A stretch of DNA of 64,000 nt from Methylobacter sp. (GTDB lineage Bacteria > Pseudomonadota > Gammaproteobacteria > Methylococcales > Methylomonadaceae): positions 62,001 through 126,000 of the forward strand of contig JAQUOU010000010.1 of assembly GCA_028716975.1 (NCBI GenBank), written 5' to 3'. The notes beneath the pieces were generated by a model. It was not told the DNA's origin, did no database searches, and saw only the letters and a list, made by a program, of their open reading frames with translations. How positions within the stretch are numbered: the first letter of the stretch is position 1; each line of letters begins with the position of its first letter. Of this stretch, positions 19,133 through 28,467 are shown in pieces. The position numbers and the translations under genes were made by a program.

Positions 19133-19910
19133 ACGTCCACAAATACGAAACAATCGCATAAATGTTGCCCGTGGAAAATTTGTCAACGTCAACGCTGATA
19201 AACAGCACAACAATCAGGATAATCATCATCAACAGCTTGGTAACGGTATAGGCTAGCGAATTCCATTTGGCAATTTCGGTTTGAGGCGTTACCAACCGGT
19301 AGTAATAAGCCTTTATGACTTCGGCATTTTGACCCTCGCATAATTTGTACAGGTCTTCACTATTATCATGTAAATTTTTCTGCAATTCGGCCACGTTTTT
19401 TCTGTAGCTGTTATAGATGAAAACAATCGGAAAAATAATGGCGAAGCTGACGGCCGAGATGCGCCAATCGTAAAAAAACAATGCAACGATAGCCCCGAAA
19501 GTAGCGGAAAACAGCCAAATAACCTCCGGCAAGCGGTCTTTCAAAAAAGTCACAAATTCCTTTGCCAATTCGGCGCGAACCAGCGTTCTGGAAGGCGGAT
19601 AACCTATTATCGTTGACCTCGCTATGACTTCGCCGGCAATATCGACATATATTTTCGAATATATCCTGCCGCTGTAAAACCTGCTGAATGCGCCTCCCAG
19701 CGTATTCAGCAAATAAATGCCGATCCACAAAGATAACGGCAAAACATAGTCGCTTTTTAAGTCATCATTATAAAATTTGTCGATAAGCGCATCGAGCAGC
19801 TTGCCGAAAAAAGTAGGTTCTAAAAGCCAGGTAAAGTTTTCAAGAAATATAAAACACACCACGAAGGAAACCTTAAGCGTGTGTTTTTTCATAATCGATT
19901 TAATATTCAT
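19041..19910 (-). CDS. ABC transporter six-TM domain protein without ATPase
   Basis: 289 residues from the ATG at 19910, preceded by AGAGG. An upstream in-frame start at 20048 adds 46 residues without membrane character. Several hydrophobic helices (about residues 14-34, 55-75, 125-165 and 225-275) and the order of motifs resemble the membrane half of ABC exporters. No Walker A or ABC signature follows. Small ABC-membrane-only families of this kind exist. No separate ATPase gene is adjacent. Function and substrate are unknown. Confidence 0.65.
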   Translation of the reverse strand: MNIKSIMKKHTLKVSFVVCFIFLENFTWLLEPTFFGKLLDALIDKFYNDDLKSDYVLPLSLWIGIYLLNTLGGAFSRFYSGRIYSKIYVDIAGEVIARSTIIGYPPSRTLVRAELAKEFVTFLKDRLPEVIWLFSATFGAIVALFFYDWRISAVSFAIIFPIVFIYNSYRKNVAELQKNLHDNSEDLYKLCEGQNAEVIKAYYYRLVTPQTEIAKWNSLAYTVTKLLMMIILIVVLFISVDVDKFSTGNIYAIVSYLWTFILSTDYLPALMESVTSLIELRERLRRENN

Positions 19911-20136
19911 TGCGCCTCTGTAGCTTAAAGGGGGAGTATTCTGCGTGGTGTCGCAAAGTTTTCCCGATTCAGGGACAATGCGCAACTTTTGGCCATTGAA
20001 CGTAGTGATGAGCTGCTTTAAAGACGCGCATTTCCCGAAAGACGCCATCTTATACGCTGTTTTTTCTATGTCCGTTAGACGGAAGCCAAGAAACGTAAGC
20101 CTGCTGTTGCCATACCATCTTAACTTAATGAACTTA

Positions 20137-20172
20137 GCGGGGGGAGAGTCACTATTTTTGCGAAAGCTTTTA
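20137..20172 (+). repeat. Interspersed repeat, left copy
   Basis: GCGGGG..GAGTC.CTATTTTTGCG continuing to AAAGCTTTTA. A near-identical inverted copy lies at 23152-23184. Together they bracket the NnrU gene and the IS3 element. They may be ends of an older mobile unit or an intergenic repeat family. Confidence 0.7.
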
Positions 20173-20366
20173 GGGGATTATTTTTATCAAAATAATAACC
20201 TGTTAACGACCGTTATTTGATGCACAAAAAACATTTAAATATATCATATTACGAATATTTTATATCGGACGAGAGCGGCGGTTGAAGCGTACTCGCTTCT
20301 TTACAGAGGTTCTTGGATGAATGGATTTACTTATGGAATCTATACACAGTTCCTCGACAAGCTCCC

Positions 20367-20480
20367 TTCGACAGGCTTCCTTCGACAGGCTTCCTTCGAC
20401 AGGCTTCCTTCGACAGGCTCAGGACGAACGGTATGCTATTGATTCCGTTCGTGGTGAGTTGGTCGAACCATGAACGGAAT
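20367..20480 (+). repeat. 14-base tandem repeat and REP-type hairpin
   Basis: TTCGACAGGCTTCC is repeated head-to-tail from 20367 (three full units and a fourth ending in TTCGACAGGCTCAGG). Then comes a hairpin of 15 bases a side, GATTCCGTTCGTGGT pairing with ACCATGAACGGAATC. The same TTCG-ACAGG-CTCAG wording occurs in the repeat elements at 54-59 kb. The surrounding gap (19911-20509) holds no gene. Confidence 0.75.
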
Positions 20481-20509
20481 CAACCTGGTCAGAGATTCCT
20501 TAAGGGTTT

Positions 20510-21190
20510 TCAGAACAATGGGGAAACCCCGAACCAGGCTTGATGAAAATGCATTACGGTAAGATAGAGTATTAGAGCTACAACCCATTGCCAGGCTTTG
20601 AATTCGGCGATGACCAGCGTATTCCGGCCATCCTTGATGGCCTGGAAAGGTATGATTGAAGTCGTCGCAGCGTAACTGTCCCAATGCCGGCCACAGGCTT
20701 TTCTCCGCTTGGCGTCGATAGAAATCATCCCGATCAGCACCAGCACGAGCAGTGAACCGAACAACACCAGTGAGGCCACATCGCCGTTGGCAATCAAATG
20801 GACAAATGCCCACACTGCGACTCCCCATAGGAAGGGGTGCCGGGTTACACGCTGTATTCCGCGCCCGGGCTCATCTGCCATCAGTAGGTTTTCTCCGCCC
20901 ACCGCCATGGGGTTCGCCGTCGTCATTCCCAGCACGAGGAGGAGAAACGCTACGAGCATCAGGAGGGCTGCGATGGGCTTGAACCAAGCCAGTTGGCCCC
21001 AGGTCTCGATGTAACCGGCAAGCCGATAAGCATGAGCCAGCCAAATAATGCCGAGCAGGGAAAGCAGGGAAAATGCGGCCCGGTAAACGTTTTCGCCCAG
21101 CTTTTCGATAACGCGGCTTCGGAGTGAAGTGCCCGCGACACCGAAGTGTAGGACAATAAAGAACAGGGCGGCAAGAATAAGTTGGGGCAT
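20510..21190 (-). CDS. NnrU family membrane protein
   Basis: A 226-residue protein with about six hydrophobic helices. The NnrU hallmarks are VTRHPFLWGVAVWAFVHL near residue 115 and GRHWDSYAATTSIIPF near 165, which also resemble isoprenylcysteine methyltransferase-like proteins. NnrU was named in denitrifiers, and its biochemical role is unsettled. AAGGAG lies upstream of the ATG. It stands alone. Confidence 0.85.
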   Translation of the reverse strand: MPQLILAALFFIVLHFGVAGTSLRSRVIEKLGENVYRAAFSLLSLLGIIWLAHAYRLAGYIETWGQLAWFKPIAALLMLVAFLLLVLGMTTANPMAVGGENLLMADEPGRGIQRVTRHPFLWGVAVWAFVHLIANGDVASLVLFGSLLVLVLIGMISIDAKRRKACGRHWDSYAATTSIIPFQAIKDGRNTLVIAEFKAWQWVVALILYLTVMHFHQAWFGVSPLF

Positions 21191-21565
21191 GGTGTTCTCC
21201 TTGTGATTGAAAATAGGTTAACTTCTCGGGATTTAATTACCATTTATTTCAGGTGAATTTAAACACATGACTGAAATGTTTCATGGTATTTCTTGAAAAA
21301 TCACCGCTGACGCGGCCTGGAGTTACTATCGAGTTTCCGTTTTAGTCATGTCTAACCGGCATGTTTAAGGTGTCATCAACTACCGGCACTCCTCAGGTGG
21401 AATACACTTTCTAACTTTTTCTATCGATAAGCACGACTTTGCCCTCTCATAACAATGAGAATGTCTTAATATCAATAAAAGTGGAATTATTTCCGGTAAA
21501 TTTGGACGCCGTTTTTCAGCTATTAACCCATACTCCCGGAGTATCCAATTACTCTAGAAGTATAG
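21191..21565. other. Intergenic region before the IS3 element
   Basis: No gene is supported. It presumably carries the promoter of the leftward NnrU gene. Short symmetric stretches occur next to the IS end, but no target duplication is evident. Confidence 0.4.
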
Positions 21566-22899
21566 TGGACCCCGAAGACCGGACAATAGTTTAAGCTATG
21601 CTCTGTCGATAAATGAGAAGCAGGAAATGAGCGAAAGCAAACGGAAGATTTATACAGGGGCGCAAAAAGCCAAGATCGCCTTGGAAGCGGTTCGAGGCAT
21701 AAAGACCATCAATGAGATTGCCCAGGATAACAACGTCCATCCGACTCAGGTTAGTCAATGGAAAAAGGAATTGATGGACACTGCAGGCAGCCTGTTTGAT
21801 GGTAAGCGGGGACCGAAGCCTACCAATGCACAGAGCGATCCGGATCGGCTGTATGCCAAAATCGGGCAATTGAACAGGGAATTGGACTGGCTTAAAAAAA
21901 AGTCTGGACTCAGCCTATAGATGAGCGGCAAGCGTGGATAGCACCGGATAATACACTGGCGCTATCCCTGCAATGCCAGCTGCTCCAGGTTACGCGCTCG
22001 GTCGTCTATGCCCATAAAAAGCGTTTACTGAAAGCCGTTGATGAAGATGAATGCCTGTTGTTGCCGTTGCTCGATGCAGAGTATACGCGGCACCCCTTTT
22101 ATGGCTCACGGCGTATGACGAAATACTTAGGTGGACTTGGGCACAGGGTTAATCGCAAACGAGTTCAGCGCTTGATGCAAACGCTAGGCCTGGCCGGTAT
22201 GGCCCCTGGCCCTAATACCAGTAAGCCGCATCCGCAACATAAGATTTATCCCTATCTGTTAAGGGGCATCGACATTATTCGCCCCAATCAGGTATGGAGC
22301 ACTGATATTACTTATATCCGGCTACCGCGCGGCTTCGTTTATTGGGTGGCAATCATCGACTGGTATAGCCGAAAAATACTTTCCTGGCGGTTGTCGAACA
22401 CCCTGGATGCGGGATTCTGTGTCGACTGTTTGGAAGAAGCCATCAAGGCCTACGGGACGCCTGAGATCTTCAAGAGTGACCAGGGATCACAATTCACCAG
22501 CGATGCTTTTACTGGCGTGCGGCTCAACAGCGGCATCACGATCAGCATGGATGGGCGTGGTCGCGCACTGGACAATATTTTTGTCGAGCGGCTCTGGAGA
22601 GCGGTAAAATATGAAGAAGTCTATTTGAAGCAGCATGACAGTGTACAGAGCTTGCTGATGGGATTGACCGACTACTTCATGTTTTATAATGAAGAGCGGC
22701 GTCATCAATCATTGGGCTATGAAACACCCAGTGTGGTTTACCAAACAGCTAGGGGTGGCGGTGCAATGAGCGTGGATAAATACGGGGCGGCAGAAATATC
22801 AGTTCCCGTATCAAAAAATTGGGACAGCGCCATTCAGCTGGAGTGTGAACAGGCCTCTATCTTAAATTAAGGCATTATTTGTCTGGACAATGGGGTCCA
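21566..22899 (+). mobile_element. IS3-family insertion sequence, about 1.33 kb
   Basis: The ends are inverted repeats starting TGGACCCC: left TGGACCCCGAAGACCGGACA, right complement TGGACCCCATTGTCCAGACA. Inside are the two overlapping frames of an IS3-type transposase. I see no direct target duplication flanking the ends. Both frames are intact, so the copy could still be active. Confidence 0.9.
21627..22870 (+). CDS. IS3-family transposase OrfAB, made by -1 frameshift
   Basis: OrfA (21627-21920, 97 residues) has a helix-turn-helix with NEIAQDNNVHPTQVSQWKKE and a leucine-zipper-like tail. OrfB lies in the -1 frame through 22870 and has the DDE integrase core: WSTDITYIRL, the second Asp in KSDQGSQFTS, and the Glu in DNIFVERLWR. 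A run of eight A at 21894-21901, in frame A_AAA_AAG, is the standard slippery site of this family. It would fuse OrfA to OrfB just before the OrfA stop. OrfB has no good start of its own before 22058. Confidence 0.92.
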
Positions 22900-22901
22900 C
22901 C

Positions 22902-22943
22902 GCTGCGAGACAGGAGTCGAGTAGTCCCCAGAAGCGATAGCGC
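22902..22943 (+). repeat. 42-base direct repeat, left copy
   Basis: GCTGCG.GACAGGA.TCGAGT continuing to CCCAGAAGCGATAG. A copy differing at about five positions lies at 24470-24511. The two bracket the OmpA-like gene and the IS1182-type fragment. The left copy starts almost exactly at the IS3 right end. Confidence 0.75.
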
Positions 22944-23151
22944 ATGTGTTTTCACGAAGCGTCTTTTTGCGGTGTGAAAATGCAGGCTTTCCGGCATCGC
23001 GTCGAGTCATTGGAGAGCAGGTGAGCTACCCCTGGTTGGGTAGCGATCGAGTGACCAGAGCCTGTCCTGAGCGTAGTCGGGAGGAACGGCTGGGGCCGCC
23101 GCAGGCATGAGCGGTCGCGTGATTTTTGCCGCTTGTTGGGCAGAGATGCCC

Positions 23152-23184
23152 ATAAAAGCTTTCGCAAAAATAGCGACTCCCCGC
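23152..23184 (-). repeat. Interspersed repeat, inverted right copy
   Basis: This is the inverted partner of 20137-20172. The shared core is CTATTTTTGCGAAAGCTTTT on the minus strand. The surrounding 22944-23334 has no supported gene and includes a REP-like segment near 23058-23090. Confidence 0.7.
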
Positions 23185-23334
23185 TATAAAGCATTGCCTC
23201 ATAGGCAATCCGAGTTGATGAGATAGGCAGGCAGTCAGAATGAGCAACGCTCTTAGTTACCGCCTGCCCGTCAACAGATACAGCCGTGAGGCATTAAGCG
23301 ATCTCCTTTGGCTCGGTACCCGCCTAGTGCTCGC

Positions 23335-23949
23335 TCACTTCTTTTCGACCGTAATCTCGACGCGCCGGTTCTGCTGCCGGTTTTGCGGGTTGTCGCTACC
23401 ATCGGCGTTAGTATTCGGCGCAACGGGCTTGGTCTCACCGAAGCCGCTGGTCGTGATGATGGATGCGGCAATGCCTTTCTTCTTCACCAGCCAGTCTTTC
23501 ACCGCCTGTGCGCGTCGTTTTGAAAGCTCGCTGTTTACTGTCGGCGAGCCTTGGGAATCGGTGTGTCCCTCGATGAGCACCTTGCCTTCCGGGAACTGTG
23601 TGATCACCGTCCCGACCTTGTCGAGCGTAGCTTCCGCCTCAGGCTTGATCCCGGCTTTACCGGAATCAAAAAGCACGTCGCCTTCGAGTTTCATAGTGAC
23701 AGCCTTCTCGGTTTCTTTTACCTGAAGTTCCTTACGGGCGGTTTCCTCAATCTGCAGTTGCTTGCGTTGCAGCTCTAACTGCTTCTTCTCCAACTCGAGC
23801 TTCTGTCTATCGAGCTCGAGCTGCTTCTTTTGAGTCTCAACTGAGCTTTGGGGTTCTTGCGCAGGCGCCGCCGTAGCTAAACATCCCCACGCCAGCAGAG
23901 ATGCGCAGATTGATAATCCGGTAAAAGGACAAAATTGTGATGGATTCAT
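23335..23949 (-). CDS. OmpA-family protein with coiled-coil stalk
   Basis: 204 residues from the ATG at 23949. A frame start 15 codons upstream lacks signal character. A signal peptide with a possible Cys near its end is followed by a lysine/glutamine/leucine-rich coiled coil (about residues 38-78, repeated KQLEL units). The C-terminal OmpA peptidoglycan-binding domain has GHTDSQGS with its Asp, and KRRAQAV with the Arg 15 residues later, the pair that binds diaminopimelate. It is probably an outer-membrane or periplasmic protein anchored to murein. It lies alone among repeats. Confidence 0.85.
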   Translation of the reverse strand: MNPSQFCPFTGLSICASLLAWGCLATAAPAQEPQSSVETQKKQLELDRQKLELEKKQLELQRKQLQIEETARKELQVKETEKAVTMKLEGDVLFDSGKAGIKPEAEATLDKVGTVITQFPEGKVLIEGHTDSQGSPTVNSELSKRRAQAVKDWLVKKKGIAASIITTSGFGETKPVAPNTNADGSDNPQNRQQNRRVEITVEKK

Positions 23950-24334
23950 AAATTCTAATGCCTCGATTTTCAAAGAATGTTCGGGCTCTGGCATGCCCTT
24001 ATGGCATGCCGGAACGGCATTGATGCTGACTTCCTCGCTACCATCCGTGTCGGCGGCGAGAATGTGGCGCTTAACACATTATTATCTGTACCAGAATAAT
24101 TTATACACCAGATTTGACAGGTTAGGCAAAGATAGTTCAAAGACTTAAATTACCTAACGGAATAACGTATGTTTTATGGCCGATAAACCGATATTGGCAA
24201 TATTCAATGCTCATGCTAGCCGACGATTTAACGTAAAAAATTTCTTGAATAACACTAAACGGCCGGTTTTGGCCCAGGCTATGTAAAAACGTCATAATGT
24301 AATTTGGCATCCCCTGAAAGATGGAGCTAAGCCG

Positions 24335-24462
24335 ATGAAACGTTTCTTTGAAGGCGAATGTCACACCCCAACCACCCTGCTGTCGGAGTGCTTGGACGAC
24401 TAGCCGATACTAATCCAGCACGAGTTGTGACGGTTCATGTTGATGAACTTGATTTGAGTTAA
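24335..24462 (+). pseudogene. Remnant of an IS1182-type transposase N-terminus
   Basis: The frame from ATG 24335 reads MKRFFEGECHTPTTLLSECL and then stops. A shifted frame continues DTNPARVVTVHVDELDLS and stops. This matches the start of IS1182-like transposases (MKRF.EGE..., DNPVR...VDELDL) as I recall them. Only about 40 codons remain, with a stop and a frameshift, and no terminal repeats are seen. Confidence 0.65.
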
Positions 24463-24469
24463 TTCGGTC

Positions 24470-24511
24470 GCTGCGGGACAGGAATCGAGTGGTACCCAGA
24501 AGCGATAGGGC
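24470..24511 (+). repeat. 42-base direct repeat, right copy
   Basis: Second copy of the sequence at 22902-22943, about 37 of 42 positions identical. It lies immediately after the IS1182-type fragment and may be part of the same former element. Confidence 0.7.
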
Positions 24512-24877
24512 GGAGGCCAAGCTAGCGCACAGGCTCTAAGAGAAAAGACCCGCTCTTAACTTATGCGATACGGATTTAATATCTTTTGTCCAAATTCTTA
24601 AACCGAACGGAGCTTAGTTAAAACTCCAATTGAACATTTTAACTGCTACCGGGAATCATAGATAATAGACTTTCGTTCGGAAATAAGGTAACAATTATCT
24701 GCTCATTCAGACTTTCCAAGCTGTTTTCTTAGATTATTTAGTGATTCGGTTAAAATATAATTTAGCTACGTATTAGCCAAAATTAACAAACCAATTGTTA
24801 TACCAGGAAATTTGTAGCGTTATAATTCAAATCATTCTTTCAACGTATTTTAAGATTGACCTAATGGAAGATGCTAT
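24512..24877. other. AT-rich intergenic region upstream of the sigma locus
   Basis: No gene is seen. It should contain the promoter of the sigma/anti-sigma/protease locus, but no clear promoter pair can be assigned. Confidence 0.4.
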
Positions 24878-25555
24878 TTGAAGTTTCGGGAGCAACGCAA
24901 AGATGAGGATAGAAATTTGGCAAAAATTATACATGAAGCACAGGGTATAGCGCTGCTTAAGCGCATCGCTTTGAAGGACCGCAAAGCGTTTGAGGAATTT
25001 TATTATTTGTACGCAGAGGGCCTTGGTAAGTTTCTTATGAGCATGCTGAAACAGCGAGGCTGGGTCGATGAAGCGGTGAACGATGTGATGTTGACAATCT
25101 AGCAATCGGCAGAGCGTTATGATTCTGAACGGGGACGACTGTCCACTTGGTTATTTGGTATTGCCCATAACAAAGGATTGAAAATACTTGAACAGAATGG
25201 GCGATATCGGGAAAAATCCCTGGAGGACTATTCAGGTGAGGTGGAGAGTGATGAGGATGATGCGCGTGAGCTATACAACTCCGCCCTGTCTCCTACTTCA
25301 GAGCCAGAACATGTAGTCATGGGATGGGAACTGGGTGATGCTATGAATTGGGCGTTTTCCAAGCTTTCTGCCGATCATTTGGCAGTGATCGACTTGTGCT
25401 TTGGCGAAGATTGCTCCTATCAGGAAATTGCCGACATTGTTGGTTGCCCGGTCAACACGGTGAAAACCCGTCTGTTCCACGCGCGTAAGCGCTTGGCGGA
25501 GTTACTGGCAGGTAAAGGTTTCGCGCTGCCCGGACAGGGTAAGGTAATGATATGA
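24878..25555 (+). pseudogene. ECF sigma factor interrupted by an in-frame amber codon
   Basis: The two halves 24878-25102 and 25103-25555 are in one frame, separated only by TAG at 25100-25102. Joined, they form a complete ECF sigma factor. Region 2 includes FEEFYYLYAEGLGKFL, and after the stop QSAERYDSERGRLSTWLFGI. Region 4 is CSYQEIADIVGCPVNTVKTR followed by LFHARKRL. Related proteins have Trp at the stop position (TIWQSA), so a TGG to TAG change is likely. The start appears to be TTG 24878, with no ATG in frame nearby. It overlaps the anti-sigma gene by ATGA. Either the gene is dead, or it needs amber suppression or re-initiation. Confidence 0.85.
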
Positions 25556-26250
25556 CTCAAAATAAACTAAACGACAACAAAGACTCTGAACATACTAAGC
25601 TGGAAGGCTTATTACCCTGGTACGTCAATGGCACGCTCTCAGCCAAAGAAAGTGCTGAGGTGGAGCAACATATGACCGAATGCAAATTGCGCCAAAGCGA
25701 GGCGTTACGATGCCAAAGTCTGGTTAGCCAGCTGACATCATCTAAGGATATTTGGAAACCTTCGCCGGCGCACTTTGCCGGCATTCTGGCTGATGTACAC
25801 CGAGTGGAAGCAGAAGCGTCTGCCATAAAGCTCGATACAAACCGAACGAAAACAACGCCGGGATTTTTACAACGCATGGGCGCTTGGATTTCCCAAACGC
25901 CCCGGCCAGTGCGTTGGCTGCTGGCCTTTGAAACCTTTGCTTTTGCAGGGCTGGCCTTGTTTGTTGTATGGCCGCAGTCCACCCTTCAGGAAACGGATGG
26001 TGTATTTGAAACTCTCTCCAATGCTGAATCACCTGTAATGATCAAAGGCAGATCCATTCGATTGGTGTTCTCTAAGGATATGACAGTAGAGGAATTGATG
26101 AGCTTACTGAAACAAGCCAATGCGCAGATTCGTCAAGGCCCGTCCGAAGTGGGAATTTATACGGTTGAAGTACCGGCAGAGCAAGATGGCCGAGCGCTGG
26201 GCATTTTACGTGCCCACCCCAAGGTACGGCTAGCTCAGCCGGTTGAATAG
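25552..26250 (+). CDS. Membrane anti-sigma factor with zinc-finger-like N-terminus
   Basis: A 232-residue protein. Residues 15-50 resemble the ZAS anti-sigma domain (LEGLLPWYVNGTLSAKE... EQHMTEC), but the motif reads HxxxC followed by KLR. The second Cys of HxxxCxxC is therefore missing. One membrane helix lies at about 120-142 (WLLAFETFAFAGLALFVVW), with a periplasmic domain behind it. It overlaps the sigma gene and precedes the protease by 14 bases, so it should hold the sigma factor at the membrane. The frame is intact although both neighbours are broken. Confidence 0.8.
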   Translation: MTQNKLNDNKDSEHTKLEGLLPWYVNGTLSAKESAEVEQHMTECKLRQSEALRCQSLVSQLTSSKDIWKPSPAHFAGILADVHRVEAEASAIKLDTNRTKTTPGFLQRMGAWISQTPRPVRWLLAFETFAFAGLALFVVWPQSTLQETDGVFETLSNAESPVMIKGRSIRLVFSKDMTVEELMSLLKQANAQIRQGPSEVGIYTVEVPAEQDGRALGILRAHPKVRLAQPVE

Positions 26251-26264
26251 CTGTTCAACTAGCC

Positions 26265-27484
26265 ATGATGTCATCAAAGCCACGCTTGTTTTTGTGCCTT
26301 ATCTCATTATGCTTGCCGGGCTGTACCGGATTGCCTGCACATTTTTTCGAGGGAATTAACGACCTGCCCAAGCAAATGCTAAGCCGCCAAATATTGGTGA
26401 CGTTGCCTGAAAGCCTTAAATCAGAATGGGGGACAATACGAGAGGAGTTGGCTCGTCAAAATGACATACTGACCTCAGGTGAATTCCCGCTACCCTCTAT
26501 CGGCGTGGATTGCCTAGTTTACGTAGTGCCGGAACAAGAAAATCTAGGTAAGGTAATTCAACAGCTACGGGCTGATAGTCGCGTGGTGCTGGCTCAGGAA
26601 AACCAAGTATTCGAAGGGGTGCAAAGCGGCGAAAACGATACTTTTGCCGACATCAGTTACGCCCCAAAACTCATCCACGCGGATACTGCGCACCGCATTG
26701 CGACCGGCAAAGGGGTTCATGTGGCCGTGGTGGACACGGGTGCGGAGAGCGATCATCCTGACCTCAGAGATCAACTGCTGGAAACTGATAATTTTGTTGA
26801 TGGGAGTAATTACTCTTTTACACACGATCGACATGGTACGGCGGTAACCGGCGTCATTGCCGCAAAGGCTAACGATGGGATCGGCATTGATGGGATAGCG
26901 CCGAATGCCGAAGTCAGCATTTTAAAAGCCTGCTGGTATCCGGAAAGCGCAAACGCAAAGCCCAATGCAGCAGTTGGTCTCTGGCGAAGGCGTTGAACGC
27001 GGCGATCAGCAAAAAGGCGCTTATCATTAACTTAAGTTTGGCTGGGCCGCCTGACGATTTGCTACGCAAATTGCTGGAAACCGCACATAGGCGTGGCATC
27101 AGCCTTGTCGCTGCAACCCTGGAAAAACAAGCGCAACCTGGATTCCCCGCAGATCTGCCCTACGCGATCCCGGTAATCTCAAATGGGCCGGATGGACACA
27201 TAGATCAGCCCGCTTGGTTGGCGCAATTTCCGGACGTCGTGGTGGCTCCCGGGGTGGAAATCCTGACCACCGTGCCCAACGATGGCTACGATTTTGTGTC
27301 GGGCAGTTCGTTGGCGGCCGCTCATGTCAGCGGGATTATTGCCCTGATACTTGAGTTAAAACCCAATCTTTCGCCTGATCAAATTAAAAAGCTACTCCTG
27401 CATAATGGTAGGCAACAAACGGCTAAGTCCCTGCATGTCCTGGATGCCTGGGCAATCTTACAAACCCTTAACAGCGAAAATTGA
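26265..27484 (+). pseudogene. Lipoprotein subtilisin-like serine protease, frameshifted
   Basis: The first frame (26265-26996) has a lipobox LPGC at about residue 20. A propeptide-like region follows, then the S8 Asp (VVDTGAESDHPDL) and His (DRHGTAVTGVIAA). After SANAKPNAA it shifts. The frame one base back continues SWSLAKALNAAISKKALIIN and carries the Ser region SGSSLAAAHVSG to a stop at 27484. The break lies near 26966-26975. All three catalytic residues are present across the two frames. Its place behind sigma and anti-sigma suggests a regulated surface or periplasmic protease. As written it encodes only the first 243 residues. Confidence 0.85.
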
Positions 27485-27603
27485 GGATATCTTCCTTAAC
27501 CCATCAAACCCATCTTACGCTGCTTTTTATACTTTAATTTTCCTGATTACGTTTAAGCTTCAGCCAAAATAGAAGCAAAACGACCTTGGCGATGCTAAAG
27601 CTG

Positions 27604-27963
27604 CGTCACCCCGGCATGGAGTCACGTCAGGCACTCCTGCCTGACGCCCTTCGGGTAAATGCTAATCCGTTCCCGACGGATTAGTCACTACGGGCTTTCC
27701 TGCCCGGAGCCCTTCGGGTAAATGCCAATCTGTTCCAGACAGATTTGTGCCGGGGTCCAGGTTACAGGGAAGTAAACTTTGGTGGTGAATCACATCCCTG
27801 TATTCTGGATTCATGCGGGGCTTTCCTGCCCCGCACCCCAATGGGGTAAATGCCAATCCGCTCCGGGCGGATGGGTCCGGCGCCAATCTGTCTGGAACAG
27901 ATTGGCATTTACCCGAAGGGTGGCAGGCAGGATAGCCTGACATGAGTCCATGCCGGTATGGCG
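27604..27963. repeat. Composite palindromic repeat cluster
   Basis: Outer arms of about 29 bases (27604-27632 and 27935-27963) are inverted copies containing CCGGCATGGA.TCA and GTCAGGC. Inside, a unit made of a GC-rich hairpin, then CCCTTCGGGTAAATGC, then a second hairpin occurs three times forward (near 27627, 27690 and 27813) and once inverted. A perfect 36-base inverted pair lies at 27710-27745 and 27885-27920. The outer arms resemble the palindrome at 51386-51484. The rest of the 27485-28467 gap has no supported gene. Confidence 0.85.
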
Positions 27964-28467
27964 TTAAATTGAGACATTGCTGCTTTAGCTGAAAGTTCTA
28001 CGTAATCAGCTTAATTTTTGCGGTCAGCATGCTGCTTCAGCCTAAAAGGCACTCCTCTCTCCCAAGCAGGTAGAGGCTAGAGTAAGGGAATTAATAAGGT
28101 TACCAACTAAAACAAACTTCCTCACCGTCCCTCTCGGCAATAGCTCCTGCATGGACAAGCTACAGAAATGTGGTGGATGTGAAAATGCAGGAAGATTTAT
28201 TATTATCTAACCTTATAGACATCCAGAGGGGTGGAGCTACCCGCCTTTTGGCTGAAGCATCTTGTTATCAGTTAATTCTCTTCCAACTTTCAATTTAAAC
28301 AACTTACTTACTTTTTGTTTTTTTAATGAGCGTTTGCCAAAAATTTTTTACGTTTTTTTGAATATTAATTTGAACAATTTCTATACATGACCGGAATCAT
28401 AAGTCGAGGAGGGATAAAAACTCCTGCACTCAAAACTTATTAATTTTTAATTACAGGAAACTCCATT

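Noticed and set aside
20313..20543. 76-codon frame with repeated FDRL units
   Set aside because: The repeats come from the 14-base DNA tandem and REP hairpin, not from a protein family.
27662..27943. 93-codon minus-strand frame
   Set aside because: It translates the palindromic repeat cluster and shows the repeat as SGTDWHLPEGLRAGKP-like units.
27604..27963. CRISPR-like array
   Set aside because: The repeats are few, palindromic, irregularly spaced and partly inverted, with no unique spacers of constant length and no cas genes nearby.
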